Assembly (NCBI GenBank): GCA_022340775.1 | Contig: JAJDNH010000205.1 | Coordinates: 1-33,980 of the forward strand | DNA length: 33,980 nucleotides | Reading direction: 5' to 3' | DNA from: Acidobacteriota bacterium | GTDB lineage: Bacteria > Acidobacteriota > Thermoanaerobaculia > Thermoanaerobaculales > Sulfomarinibacteraceae | In this document: in pieces, positions 15,681-25,140 of the stretch | How positions within the stretch are numbered: the stretch's first letter is position 1 | How the letters are laid out: each line of letters begins with the position of its first letter | Position numbers and translations under genes: made by a program | The notes under the pieces: generated by a model | Databases searched by the model: none | Told to the model about the DNA's origin: nothing | What the model saw: only the letters and a program-made list of their open reading frames with translations

Positions 15681-18600
15681 TCAGTACCGCCGTCGCAGCT
15701 TGAGGTCGAGCGCCCAACTGCCATCTACGTCGCGGGTCGCCTCGAGAAACACCTGTGGCGCGAGCTGCCAGCGGCTGCGCACGACCTCCTCGCGGTTCGT
15801 GGACAGGTTCGACTGAAGGACCACGGTCCAGGCCGGGCTCAGCTGCTTGACCACCGTGACCCGCGCCGCGGGGCTGCCTGTGCTGGTGTCAGCGAACGGG
15901 TCGACGCGGAGCTGGTCAAGCGCCAGTAGGTTTCGCGCACGCCGCTCGAGCACGGCGTTCAGCTCGCGCGTGATGAGGGTAGAGGCGAGACCGAACCCGA
16001 GCGTCTCCTCGCTCGCGGTGGTGCGGCTGCCAAGGGCAACCAGCGACATGACCTGGTCCTCGGGCAGCGGCGGGTCGGAGGTAAAGGTGGGAACGATGCG
16101 GTCGCCGCTACCGGTGAGGGTTGCCGTCACCTGGTAGGTATCCACCCAGGCTCGCGCCTGGAGCTCGATGCGCGGCTCAATCGACGTCGGGTCGGCGAAC
16201 GTGAGGACGGCGCGGTCGATCTCCCATTGGACGCCCTGGAACGTAAACTGCCCGCCCTCGAAGAACTCGACGCGGCCGACCAGCCCTGGAGACGCAGGCG
16301 TACCCGTGATGTGAAGGGTTGCCGAGCCGGTCACGCGGACGAACGGGCTGCGTGCCTCGATCGTGTGGTCGGCAGTCACGTGCAGGTCGAGCTGGGGCAG
16401 CTCTGAGGTGGGCGCTTCGCCACTGCTGCCGAACCAGGCGAGAAGGATCGAGCCGATGTCGTCGTTGCGTTTGAGCAGTGCCCGGTCGACACGAAGGTCG
16501 CCGCCCAGCACCAGGCCGTCGGGCGGGCCCCGGAGAAACCACGATCCCGACAGGCGCGGCGTCAGTCCGGCAAAAAGGGGAAACTCTGCGCCCTGAATCG
16601 AGCCGGTGAGGTCGAGGTCGGGCTCGGCGCCGGTTCGTCGCACCACCCCGGCGGCGAGCCCGCTGCCGCCAAGGAGCCGGAAGGAGACCCCGTCCAGCTC
16701 GGCGCGGTCCTCTGACAAGAGCACCGTCCCGCGGACGCTCGAGATCACCATCTGGCTGTCGGGGATGCGGAACGAGCCGTCGGCGACCTCTGCGATTCCG
16801 TTGAGCTGTGGCTCGCTAATGGAGCCGGACAGCTCGACCACGCCCTTGACCTGCCCAGCCGGCTCCCAACTCGGGAGAAAGACACGCAAGAGTAGGGCAT
16901 CCAGCGAGCCGGAGAGGTTCCCGGAGAGGGACCCGTCGGCGCCCATGTTCCAGCGTGCGAAGACCTCTTGCTGCGGCCCGAGGCGGGCCCACAGCCCGCG
17001 CATCCGGAAGCCGTCTGCAGAGAGCTCGAACTCCGCGGGCTCGACCAGCTGTAACGGCTGGGTCTCCAGCTTCATGTCGAGCTGGTCGATGGCACCGTCG
17101 ACGCGGGGGGAGCCCGCCGCGGGCCAGGCGATGTCAAAGTGAGCGTGGGCGCCTCCCTTGAGCGGCACGCCGGATCCCGGCGCGAGCAGCACGAGCAGTC
17201 CCCCGACCGAACTCAGGCTCAGGTCTCCCGTTCCCGAGTAGGCACCCGTCGGATCCCGCGTCAGGTGCGCCGCGAGCTGTGCCATGCCGGTCATCTCCGC
17301 GTTGACGTCGACTTGGTTTCCGTCGACCGACAGCCGCGCCGACACCAGGTCCGACCGCACCTCGCCGGAGGCGGTGAGCACGCCGTCAAGAGGCAGCCGG
17401 AAGGTCGCGTCGCCCGCCAGTGAGCTTCCAGCCAACCGTTCCGCCACCGGTCCGAGCCCGACAGTCGGAATCCCTTCCCAGTGCAGGTGTCCGGCCACCA
17501 CCCGTTCGAGGACGCGCCACTCGGCGTTTCCGGTGAGGCCGGCAGCACACTCGAGGCCGCGCAGCTGGAAGGTGCCGTCGCCGAGATCGACGGTTGCCGA
17601 GCCGTCGCCCAGCGGCAGGCCGCCGGCATCGAGGCCGGTGAGGCCGAGCGCCCAGGAGCCGTGAGGGCTCGCGATTGGGCCCCGCAGTGTGCCCGTGAAG
17701 GCGGCCGTGCCGGCGAGCCCTCTTTCGAGGCCGAGCCAACCAGCCACCTCCGGAAGGGGAATGCGGTGGCCGCGGAATGTCAGGTTGAGCTGGTCGTCTG
17801 CGTCTTCGGCTCCCCACCGCAGGCTGCCGGTGATCTCCCCGTCGCCGTCGCCGATCCGGTACACCGCGTCGGTGATCTCGAGCCCGCCGGAGGAGATGTT
17901 TGCCGCCAGCAGAGCTCTATCGAAGTGAAGCGGTGCCAGCGTCAGCGGGTGTGCCTCGAGGCGGGCTTCCACACGGAGATGGTCCCATGGACCGGCCAGT
18001 GCAAGCTGGAGCTCGCCGGTTCCGCCGAGGTCGCTCGGCAACACGGCCTCGCCGACCCAGGCGTTGACGGCCGGTACGAGCTCGGACAGGGTTGCCGGAG
18101 ACACCCGGAGCGACCAGGCCGGTTGCCAGTTTCCGAGGGTCAGAGGGCCCTCCCAGCTGACCGTGGAGGAGCCGACTTCGAGCCGCTGGGCGGTGAAGCG
18201 CAGCAGACCCTCTGGCGTCAAGGCGACGTCAAGCTCGCCGTTGACAGGAAGCGGACCGCGCGCCGGCTTGAGGTGCGCGATTCCCTTGCCTTCCCCCTTT
18301 GCGATCGCCAGTCCGTTCCATGCCAGGGAGGCGGTGATCTCGGCAGTGGCGGCAAGGCCCGCATCGGGGACCTTGAGAAGGCGCAGGAACTGAGGGATGC
18401 CGACCCCACGGCCCGTGATCTCGATCTGGTGGCGGAACGGCTCGCGGAGCTGGAGCAGGTGGTATCGCCCCGACAGTTGGCCGTTGCAGAAGCGGGCACT
18501 CTCGAGATTGCCCCGGATGCCGTCCTTGCCGACCGAGATGCTGCCGGCCAGACCTCGCAGCGGAAACCCGGCGGCGACGATGCTGGTCGAGCTGATCCGC

Positions 18601-19436
18601 GCCGTGAGCAGGCGGGGTCCGGTCGTGTCGAGGTCGAGGTTGACGGCGCAGGTTCCCGAGAGGACGTCACCAGCATGGACGATCCGATCGAGCTCGGCCA
18701 GAGAAAGGTGGCCGTTGCCGTGGAGGCGGAGCCGCCCCTGCTCGACTTCGCCGTGGCCGGCCAGCTCGATGCCCCGGCCGCTGGCTCGCCAGTGATCGAT
18801 CCTGAGGTGGTCGGTGGACGAGAAGCGAGCCGCAACTCTGGCCGTGACCTCATCGAGTCCAGGGACACTCACGGTGGCGTCGGCCACCCTGAGCAGGCCG
18901 CGCGGTGGTCCGTCGGCGTCGGTCCATGCCGCCGACAGACCATCGAGGGAAACCGCGAGGTCGCCCGGCAAGTCCGTGCCCTCGAGGTCGACTCGCCGTA
19001 GGTCGAGGTGGCGGACCGCGAGCTTGATCCAGGGGGTGCCACCCCGCGCCGGACCCGATGGGGCTCGAGCCTTCAGATGGACCCCCTCGATTGTGACCGA
19101 GCCGAGCTCGATGGTCCGTCGAACCAGGCGGACCCCGGCCAGCTCGACTGCGACCAGCTCGGCCCGGCAGCTCAAGGTCGGCGCCTCGACATTGAGGTCA
19201 TGCAGCACGACGCGCGGTGGGAGGAGGCCCCAGTCGAGCTCACCGACCTTGATATCGGCCCCGGTCAAGGAAGCCACGCGGGCGGTGAGCCAGCGGGCGA
19301 CTGCGCGCCGCGTCTGCTGGCGGTTGAGGAAGTGGGCGGTTGCAACGATTACCAGCAGGCAGAGCGCGATGGCCGCCAAACCCGCAATGGTTGTCCGCCG
19401 CAGATGGCGATACCTCACCCTCCGCGTTCTCCCCAC
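15681..19436 (-). CDS. tamB: Translocation/assembly module protein TamB
   Basis: A 1251-residue AsmA/TamB-type protein spanning the periplasm. One transmembrane anchor lies at about 16-36. A very long beta-rich region follows, with the repeating strand-turn pattern of bridge-like lipid-transfer proteins. The conserved C-terminal TamB (DUF490) domain covers roughly the last 350 residues, containing GRVEFFEGGQFTFQG and PEDQVMSLVALG. Family members form a hydrophobic groove linking the inner membrane to an Omp85 partner and support phospholipid movement and outer-membrane protein assembly. The start is GTG at 19436, overlapping nadK by 22 bp; a second GTG at 19418 overlaps the nadK stop (GTGA) and has GGAGG directly against it, so the true start is uncertain. 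tamA follows one base after its stop. Confidence 0.92.
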   Translation of the reverse strand: MGRTRRVRYRHLRRTTIAGLAAIALCLLVIVATAHFLNRQQTRRAVARWLTARVASLTGADIKVGELDWGLLPPRVVLHDLNVEAPTLSCRAELVAVELAGVRLVRRTIELGSVTIEGVHLKARAPSGPARGGTPWIKLAVRHLDLRRVDLEGTDLPGDLAVSLDGLSAAWTDADGPPRGLLRVADATVSVPGLDEVTARVAARFSSTDHLRIDHWRASGRGIELAGHGEVEQGRLRLHGNGHLSLAELDRIVHAGDVLSGTCAVNLDLDTTGPRLLTARISSTSIVAAGFPLRGLAGSISVGKDGIRGNLESARFCNGQLSGRYHLLQLREPFRHQIEITGRGVGIPQFLRLLKVPDAGLAATAEITASLAWNGLAIAKGEGKGIAHLKPARGPLPVNGELDVALTPEGLLRFTAQRLEVGSSTVSWEGPLTLGNWQPAWSLRVSPATLSELVPAVNAWVGEAVLPSDLGGTGELQLALAGPWDHLRVEARLEAHPLTLAPLHFDRALLAANISSGGLEITDAVYRIGDGDGEITGSLRWGAEDADDQLNLTFRGHRIPLPEVAGWLGLERGLAGTAAFTGTLRGPIASPHGSWALGLTGLDAGGLPLGDGSATVDLGDGTFQLRGLECAAGLTGNAEWRVLERVVAGHLHWEGIPTVGLGPVAERLAGSSLAGDATFRLPLDGVLTASGEVRSDLVSARLSVDGNQVDVNAEMTGMAQLAAHLTRDPTGAYSGTGDLSLSSVGGLLVLLAPGSGVPLKGGAHAHFDIAWPAAGSPRVDGAIDQLDMKLETQPLQLVEPAEFELSADGFRMRGLWARLGPQQEVFARWNMGADGSLSGNLSGSLDALLLRVFLPSWEPAGQVKGVVELSGSISEPQLNGIAEVADGSFRIPDSQMVISSVRGTVLLSEDRAELDGVSFRLLGGSGLAAGVVRRTGAEPDLDLTGSIQGAEFPLFAGLTPRLSGSWFLRGPPDGLVLGGDLRVDRALLKRNDDIGSILLAWFGSSGEAPTSELPQLDLHVTADHTIEARSPFVRVTGSATLHITGTPASPGLVGRVEFFEGGQFTFQGVQWEIDRAVLTFADPTSIEPRIELQARAWVDTYQVTATLTGSGDRIVPTFTSDPPLPEDQVMSLVALGSRTTASEETLGFGLASTLITRELNAVLERRARNLLALDQLRVDPFADTSTGSPAARVTVVKQLSPAWTVVLQSNLSTNREEVVRSRWQLAPQVFLEATRDVDGSWALDLKLRRRY

Positions 19437-20290
19437 TTCAGTTTGCGGTGCAGGATGTGGAAAAAGGAGCGGCGATGATCGGTGACGAGCCGGACAGGCT
19501 CAGGGCAGCGCCGGATGCGGACCAGGTCACGCGGAGAGAGAGGAAATCCCTCTTGCCCGTCCAGTGTCAGGTAGACCTCCTCGGAGAGGCTCTCCAGCCG
19601 GACCTCGACCACGGCATCCAGCGGCAGCACGATCGGGCGGTTGGTGAGCGTGTGCGGGCAGATCGGAGTGACGACCATGGCGTTGAGCGTGGGGTAGAGG
19701 ATCGGACCGCCCGCGGACAAGTTGTAGGCGGTCGACCCGGTGGGAGTGGCAACGATCAAGCCGTCGGCTCGGAAGCGGCTGACGAACTGGTTGTTCACGT
19801 GCACCGACAGAACCACGATCCGGGCCAGAGCCGACTTGTTGATGACCGCGTCGTTGAGGACCTTGTGGACGACCGGCTCCTCGCCGGGCGTGTGCACCGT
19901 GACCTCGAGCCGCTCCCGTTCCTCGATCGCGGCCCGTCCCTCGATCGCGGCGTGAAGGATCGGGAACAGGGTCTCTGCCGGGTGCTCGGTGAGAAAACCG
20001 AGAGTTCCGAGGTTGATGCCGAGGATCGGCGTGCCCGCCAGCTCCCCGCGAACCACGGACAGCAGTGAGCCGTCGCCGCCGAGCACGACGATCAGATCTA
20101 CCTCGGAGGGCAGTTGCAGCCGCTGCGGCCCCGCGGCGGCGTCGATAACGGCTGCCGACTGCTGGTCGAGCACGGGCTCCACACCGAGACGTTCGAGCTC
20201 GACCAGGAGCTGGCGCCCGAGGTCGACCGCCTCGGGGCTCGAGCCCTTGAGGACCACACCGATACGGCGGACCTGGTTATCAGCCATCAT
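19415..20290 (-). CDS. nadK: NAD kinase
   Basis: A 291-residue cytoplasmic enzyme phosphorylating NAD to NADP with ATP. The GGDGS motif is at 71-75 with catalytic Asp73, the adenine-binding NDA motif is at 146-148, and the Gly-rich TPTGSTAYNLSAGGP segment is at 182-196. Length and architecture are standard. Two consecutive ATGs (20290, 20287) open the frame; no ribosome site is visible before either, but TACAAT lies five bases upstream, so the message may be leaderless. It is the first gene of a nadK-tamB-tamA operon with overlapping ends. Its metabolic tie to outer-membrane assembly is unclear. Confidence 0.96.
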   Translation of the reverse strand: MMADNQVRRIGVVLKGSSPEAVDLGRQLLVELERLGVEPVLDQQSAAVIDAAAGPQRLQLPSEVDLIVVLGGDGSLLSVVRGELAGTPILGINLGTLGFLTEHPAETLFPILHAAIEGRAAIEERERLEVTVHTPGEEPVVHKVLNDAVINKSALARIVVLSVHVNNQFVSRFRADGLIVATPTGSTAYNLSAGGPILYPTLNAMVVTPICPHTLTNRPIVLPLDAVVEVRLESLSEEVYLTLDGQEGFPLSPRDLVRIRRCPEPVRLVTDHRRSFFHILHRKLKWGERGG

Positions 20291-20295
20291 TCAAC

Positions 20296-20301
20296 ATTGT
20301 A
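20296..20301 (-). promoter_or_regulatory. Candidate -10 (TACAAT) of the nadK operon
   Basis: On the minus strand TACAAT ends five bases before the nadK ATG, placing the transcript start at or beside the start codon. The -35 is weak (AAGAGA at 17-bp spacing, three of six). The absence of a ribosome site supports a leaderless start. Confidence 0.4.
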
Positions 20302-20378
20302 GCTGCAAATTGCGGGGCTCTCTTGTGCAGGGTGCCACCCGCCTTCCGATCCAGGCCGTGCTGGGTTAGGATGCGGGT

Positions 20379-21266
20379 ATGAAACGACTGTTGCTGACGC
20401 TCGTCGCCCTCGCGGTGGGGGCTGGAGCGTTCGCGCAGGGCGCCGCCCCACGCGCCTGGCAGCAACGCCTACAGGTGGACGTTCCGCTTCCGGTGCCAGT
20501 GGTGGCGCTCGAGGCGGCGAACCCGTTCGTCGTGGCGTTGGACGAGCCTCCGAAGCTGGTTCGCGCGACACCACCGCGCAAGATGGAAATCAACCTGCAG
20601 GCGCGGGTCGCCGCCTACGTCAACGCCGACGGGGACTGCGATGGCGCGGTGCCTCTGGACAGTCCGTTCGCGGCTCTTGCCCAGCCGCTGGTCTCTGGGC
20701 TGAACCGGGGTCGATTCGAGCCGGCGCGGAGCAACAAGACGCCAGAGCCGTCGTGGGTTGTGCTGCAGATCGGGCTGGAGGGGAAGATCAAGGAGAGTGC
20801 GACCTCGAACCAGTCGCTGGTGATGCCGTCTCCGGCCTCGCCCCCGAGTCCGCCGCAGGCAGCTCCGCCCTACCGCGCGGGCCGGCTCGCCCAGCTGCCA
20901 GCTGTCGACCCCTCACGGCTGACGACGCTAGCGGTGCCGCGTCGCGTCAGGGTCAGGATCTCGGGTGGCGAGATCCAGTCGGGTGTACACGCGCTGGTCC
21001 ACCTGACGGCCTCCGGCAAGTGCGATCGGTTCGTTCCCCTGGAGGTCGACTCTGGTCTTCTGTCCTGGCTCTCGGCCTACTTCGCCACCTGGCAGGTGAC
21101 GCCGGGGCGACGCAACGGCAACCCCGTCGCCTGCTGGGTCGACTACAGCGCCAAGGTCGTGGTCAAGCTGTCCAGCCTCAGCTCCACCACGGTCACGGTT
21201 CTGACCGGCGTTCCCTTCACGCCTTCCGCCGCAGGATCTTCCGCTCCGACCCCTGGCGGAGGGTGA
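20379..21266 (+). CDS. Exported protein with duplicated TonB-C-like domain
   Basis: A 295-residue protein with a signal peptide (residues 1-19, cleaved before QGAAP). The mature protein shows two related halves, about 67-135 and 190-265, joined by a Pro-rich linker. Each half has a strand, a G-D/K-C-D-x-x-VPL signature, a helix and a W/F-x-P-x-R-x-N-x-x-P turn before a final strand, as in the TonB C-terminal fold. It lacks the TonB membrane anchor and no exbB/exbD is near, so energy transduction is unlikely; a periplasmic binding role is inference. The start has AGGATG upstream. Its last 50 bases overlap the 3' end of selB on the other strand. It is divergent from nadK. Confidence 0.8.
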   Translation: MKRLLLTLVALAVGAGAFAQGAAPRAWQQRLQVDVPLPVPVVALEAANPFVVALDEPPKLVRATPPRKMEINLQARVAAYVNADGDCDGAVPLDSPFAALAQPLVSGLNRGRFEPARSNKTPEPSWVVLQIGLEGKIKESATSNQSLVMPSPASPPSPPQAAPPYRAGRLAQLPAVDPSRLTTLAVPRRVRVRISGGEIQSGVHALVHLTASGKCDRFVPLEVDSGLLSWLSAYFATWQVTPGRRNGNPVACWVDYSAKVVVKLSSLSSTTVTVLTGVPFTPSAAGSSAPTPGGG

Positions 21267-23127
21267 CGCGCTCCGAGTCGAGCCATTCCAATAGCGGGAT
21301 AGCCAGCTTTCTGGTCAGGCCGTGGCGTTCCTTGAACTCGCCGACCGAGAACGTACCGACGTCCCAGTCCAGAACCGTCCGTTTGACCTCGTCGAGAACG
21401 GCACTGTGTATCAGGTACTTCCCCTCGAGTCGTACAAGCCGTCCGCGCTCGACCAGAAACCGGCAGATGCCCTCGACGGTCGCCGGGCGGGCCTCGAGCA
21501 CGGCCGCGACCTCCGCGGGAGACGGTGGCTCGAGACCCGCATCCCGGTAGTGTCGCTCGACCTTGCGAACCAGCTCCTCGCCCTCGGCGGTCATGTGGAC
21601 CGTTGCACCGGCGGGGACAACTCTCCCCCCGGAGAGCTCGAGGACGCCCCGCTGACGAAGCTCCTCCAGGTAGACGTCCGCCAGCGCTTCTGCAGGTCGT
21701 GGCAGGACGGCGGCTGCGAAGTCGCGGGACGGGATCCCCGAGGACACCTCCTGGCCGGCCAAACGCTTGTCAAGCTCGCCGCGGGCACGGGTCGCGAGCG
21801 CCGCGAGATGGCGGTCGGAGGCAAAGCGGGCAGGCTGGGTCGCCAGCACCCGTACGAGACCGCCTTCAAGGACCCGACCAAGTGGCGCCTCGATAGCCGC
21901 GGGTAGCACGCCGAGCCGGGCCGCCAGGTCGTCGGCGGTGGCCGCCGCGAGGCCCGCCCTGTCAATCCAGGCGCCGAGCAGCTGTGGCCATGCGGAGCGC
22001 TGAATGGGTGGCAGCTCACCGAGAATGCCGGCATCCCGGCGGCGCACCCGACCGAGATGGGCGTCGATGACGACTCCCCCGGCAAAAGTGTTGACGGGCG
22101 CCGGCCGGCGGAGAACCAGCCGGTCGCCGGGGAACAACAGCATCGGCTCGGCAAGGGCGATCTGAGCGACGGTCGTCAGCCCGGGCTTGAGCGGCCGGTC
22201 GCTGAGGCGCTCGATCCTTGCCGCGACGCGTGCGGCGAGGGCGTGGACCTCGACCTCCTCGTCCTCGTCGATCGGGTGGACGGCGGACGCCAGCAGCTCG
22301 AGGCGAACCGTCGCCAGCCGGGTCGTCTTCCACGGGCCCGGCGACAGGACCTGGTCACCCCTGCGTAGGTCATTGCGGTCGATGCCGGCGAGGTTGACCG
22401 CGACCCTCTCCCCGGCCTCGACCTGCTGCCGCTGGGTACCGTGAACGTGGAGACGCCGCACCCGCGCCTTCAGCTCACCCGGGTAAACCGTGACGTTCTG
22501 ACCCGTTTCGAGCCGTCCCCACAGCGAGGTGCCGGTGATGACAGTGCCAGCGCCGGTGAGAGAGAAGACTCTATCCACCGGCTCGCGAAACGGCCGATCC
22601 TCGGCGAGACGTGGCCGGGCCAGGCTCGCCTGCTCGATCAGAACCCGGCGGAGGTCCTCGATCCCGGCCCCCGTACGTGCCGATACGGCGACCACCGGGG
22701 TGTCGGCGAACGTCGTGTCGGCCAGCAACTCGCGAATCTCCTCGACCACGAGCTCGAGTAGCTCCTCGTCCACGAGGTCGATCTTGGTCACCGCTACAGC
22801 TCCGCCGCGCACACCCATCAGGCGGATGACGTCCAGGTGCTCGCGGGTCTGGGGCATGATTCCCTCGTCGGCGGCGACCACCAGCAGCGCGAGGTCGATG
22901 CCCGCGGCGCCGGCAATCATGGTGTGAACCAGACGCTCGTGGCCGGGGACATCGACGAAGTGGAGCTGGAAGTCCCCGTCCTCGAGGTGCGCGAAACCGA
23001 GGTCGATCGTAATCCCCCGCCTCCGCTCCTCTGGCAGGCGGTCGCAGTCGATGCCGGTCAGAGCTTCGACCAGTGCGGTCTTGCCATGATCAATGTGTCC
23101 AGCCGTGCCGTACACCACGTGTCTCAT
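21217..23127 (-). CDS. selB: Selenocysteine-specific elongation factor SelB
   Basis: A 636-residue translation GTPase that carries Sec-tRNA to UGA codons marked by a SECIS hairpin. G1 is GHIDHGKT at 10-17, G2 RGIT at 37-40, G3 DVPGHE at 59-64 and G4 TKID at 114-117. EF-Tu-like beta-barrel domains follow, then the C-terminal winged-helix repeats that bind SECIS RNA (for example the block near [18 protein letters not shown] and the end [15 protein letters not shown]). The ATG at 23127 has no clear ribosome site. selA, selD and tRNA-Sec are absent from the window, and I saw no candidate UGA-containing selenoprotein. Its presence implies that Sec is used elsewhere in the genome. Confidence 0.95.
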   Translation of the reverse strand: MRHVVYGTAGHIDHGKTALVEALTGIDCDRLPEERRRGITIDLGFAHLEDGDFQLHFVDVPGHERLVHTMIAGAAGIDLALLVVAADEGIMPQTREHLDVIRLMGVRGGAVAVTKIDLVDEELLELVVEEIRELLADTTFADTPVVAVSARTGAGIEDLRRVLIEQASLARPRLAEDRPFREPVDRVFSLTGAGTVITGTSLWGRLETGQNVTVYPGELKARVRRLHVHGTQRQQVEAGERVAVNLAGIDRNDLRRGDQVLSPGPWKTTRLATVRLELLASAVHPIDEDEEVEVHALAARVAARIERLSDRPLKPGLTTVAQIALAEPMLLFPGDRLVLRRPAPVNTFAGGVVIDAHLGRVRRRDAGILGELPPIQRSAWPQLLGAWIDRAGLAAATADDLAARLGVLPAAIEAPLGRVLEGGLVRVLATQPARFASDRHLAALATRARGELDKRLAGQEVSSGIPSRDFAAAVLPRPAEALADVYLEELRQRGVLELSGGRVVPAGATVHMTAEGEELVRKVERHYRDAGLEPPSPAEVAAVLEARPATVEGICRFLVERGRLVRLEGKYLIHSAVLDEVKRTVLDWDVGTFSVGEFKERHGLTRKLAIPLLEWLDSERVTLRQGSERKILRRKA

Positions 23128-23133
23128 GGTGGA

Positions 23134-23164
23134 ATGGTAAGCAATTCGTACGGCAAATTACCAT
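23134..23164. promoter_or_regulatory. Dyad between selB and korA
   Basis: ATGGTAA at 23134-23140 and TTACCAT at 23158-23164 form a 7-bp inverted repeat with a 17-base centre that contains CGTACG. It is AT-rich compared with its surroundings and lies 7 bp before the selB start, so a bound regulator would block selB. It is an operator candidate by shape only. Confidence 0.4.
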
Positions 23165-23324
23165 CGAATCGCTTGTCTCTGCCGAAGTGGTGCGCGATAC
23201 TGCGGGCCGGAAGAACCGTCCGATGAGGAGGATTGACGGCGAGCGGAGGTCGCTGCGAACCTCTACGATCGAGCGATATGAGGTCTCGCTCTCCGTGGCC
23301 CGGGAACACAAAGGGGGAGCTGCA

Positions 23325-25139
23325 ATGGACATGGCAGGATCGGCGGCCGCGACCGGGCCGCGGGTCAACGACTTCTCGGTGCGGGTCGCGACGGTCAACG
23401 GCACCGGCAGCCAGAGCGCCAACGTGGTGCTTCTGCGGACGCTGTTCCGGATGGGGATCATGGCCTCGGGCAAGAACCTATTTCCGTCGAACATCGCTGG
23501 CCTGCCGACCTGGTTCACGATCCGCGTCAGTGGTGATGGTTGGATCGGCTCGCGGCGGGATCACGAGCTCGTGGTGGCGTTCAACCGCGAAACCGTGGCC
23601 GAGGACGTGCAGGCGGTGGCCCCGGGAGGCCTGGTCTACGCTGACGACAAGCTCGAGGTGCCGGAGCGAAGCGATGTGACCGTGCACCGCGTGCCGTTCA
23701 CGGCAATCGTTCGCGAGGCGTGCGCCGAGGCGCGGCTGCGCAAGCTGGTCGCCAACATGGCGTACGTCGGGGTTCTGGCTCAGCAGCTCGGGCTCGACAT
23801 GGAGGACGTTGAAGCGGCGATCGGCGCCCAGTTCGAGAACAAGCCGAAGGCGGTCGAGCTCAACCTGGCGACGGCGCGTGCCGCGGCCGAGTGGGCGTCG
23901 GGCAACCTGCCGAGACAGGACGTCTTCCGGGTCGAGCGCGGCAACTCCACCGAGGGCAAGATCCTGATCGAGGGGAACCGGGCGGGCGCCTACGGCGCGG
24001 TCTTTGGCGGCGTGCAGGTCGTCGCGTGGTACCCGATCACGCCGTCGTCGTCTTTGGCCGAGGCGCTGATCGACCAGCTCGGCGAGCTGCGGATCGATCC
24101 CGAGACTGGCAAGGCCACATACGCGGTGATCCAGGCCGAGGATGAGCTGGCGGCTCTCGGCATGGTGATCGGCGCCGGATGGGCGGGGGCGCGTGCGATG
24201 ACCGCGACCTCCGGGCCCGGGATCTCCCTGATGGCGGAGTTCTCCGGGCTTGCCCATTTCACGGAAACGCCGGCAGTCGTGGTCGACGTGCAGCGGATGG
24301 GGCCGTCCACCGGCCTGCCGACCCGCACCTCGCAGGGTGATGTGCTTTCTCTCGCCCTGCTGTCGCACGGCGACACGATGTATCCGGTGCTTTTCCCGGC
24401 CGGCCCGGACGAGTACTTCTCGATGGTGGCCGAGGCGCTCGACCTCGCCGCCAGGCTGCAGACGCTGGTCTTCGTGGCCGCCGATCTCGACCTCGGCATG
24501 AACTGGTGGATCGGCGAGCCATTCGCTTACCCCGACAAGCCCATCGATCATGGCAAGGTTCTCGACGCCAAGGACATCGAGAAGCTCACCGAGTGGGGTC
24601 GCTACCGGGATGTCGACGGCGACGGCATCCCGTACCGGACGCTTCCCGGCACGCCTGACCCGAGGGCGGCGGTCTTCACCCGCGGCTCGGGGCACGACGA
24701 GGACGCCCACTACTCGGAGGACGCCGACAACAACATCCGGGTTCTCGAACGTCTCCGCCGCAAGCTCCTCGGCAACGTCGACCTGCTGCCGGCGTCGGTC
24801 GTGGAGGGACGTCACGGTGAGAAGGTCGGAGTGATCGCCTATGGGACCAGCCACTGGGCGACCGCGGAGGCGCGCGACATTCTGGCCCGCGAGGGGCTGG
24901 CGATGTCATACCTGCGGGTGCGCTCGTGGCCCTTCGATCAGCAGGTGCTGGACTTCGTCGCCGGTCACGACCGGGTGTACGTGGTCGAGCAGAACCGCGA
25001 CGGGCAGCTGGCTCAGCTCCTCGCAGTCGCGGCGCCGGAGCACGCCGCACGGCTGCGATCGGTCGCCTACTGTGGGGGATTGCCCCTGCCCGTGGAGGTG
25101 GTGGTCGAGGGAATCCGCGAGCGGGAGAGGGAGGTCTGA
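23325..25139 (+). CDS. korA: 2-oxoacid:ferredoxin oxidoreductase, fused gamma-alpha subunit
   Basis: A 604-residue subunit of an enzyme that oxidises a 2-oxoacid (most likely 2-oxoglutarate) with CoA and reduces ferredoxin. Residues about 15-195 are the gamma domain (GTGSQSANVVLLRTLFRMG). From about 215 the alpha pyrimidine-binding domain begins (GNRAGAYGAVFGG, WYPITPSSSLAEAL, SGPGISLM), followed by domain II. This gamma-alpha fusion with a short beta subunit is the two-subunit type known from Mycobacterium and other oxygen-tolerant KorAB. The frame is open further upstream, but ATG 23325 has GGGGGAG five bases before it and gives the family start. korB follows after one base. The substrate is inferred from the family form. 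Confidence 0.93.
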   Translation: MDMAGSAAATGPRVNDFSVRVATVNGTGSQSANVVLLRTLFRMGIMASGKNLFPSNIAGLPTWFTIRVSGDGWIGSRRDHELVVAFNRETVAEDVQAVAPGGLVYADDKLEVPERSDVTVHRVPFTAIVREACAEARLRKLVANMAYVGVLAQQLGLDMEDVEAAIGAQFENKPKAVELNLATARAAAEWASGNLPRQDVFRVERGNSTEGKILIEGNRAGAYGAVFGGVQVVAWYPITPSSSLAEALIDQLGELRIDPETGKATYAVIQAEDELAALGMVIGAGWAGARAMTATSGPGISLMAEFSGLAHFTETPAVVVDVQRMGPSTGLPTRTSQGDVLSLALLSHGDTMYPVLFPAGPDEYFSMVAEALDLAARLQTLVFVAADLDLGMNWWIGEPFAYPDKPIDHGKVLDAKDIEKLTEWGRYRDVDGDGIPYRTLPGTPDPRAAVFTRGSGHDEDAHYSEDADNNIRVLERLRRKLLGNVDLLPASVVEGRHGEKVGVIAYGTSHWATAEARDILAREGLAMSYLRVRSWPFDQQVLDFVAGHDRVYVVEQNRDGQLAQLLAVAAPEHAARLRSVAYCGGLPLPVEVVVEGIREREREV

Positions 25140-25140
25140 A

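Noticed and set aside
13268-15703. Plus-strand frames of nearly 400 codons over tamA
   Set aside because: Antisense shadows: the minus-strand frame has a signal peptide, POTRA repeats and a barrel end, while these have none.
23245-23285. Alternative hairpins in the korA leader (GGAGGT/ACCTC and ACCTC/GAGGT)
   Set aside because: Stems are only five to six bases and there is no T-run or known riboswitch pattern; this is expected by chance.
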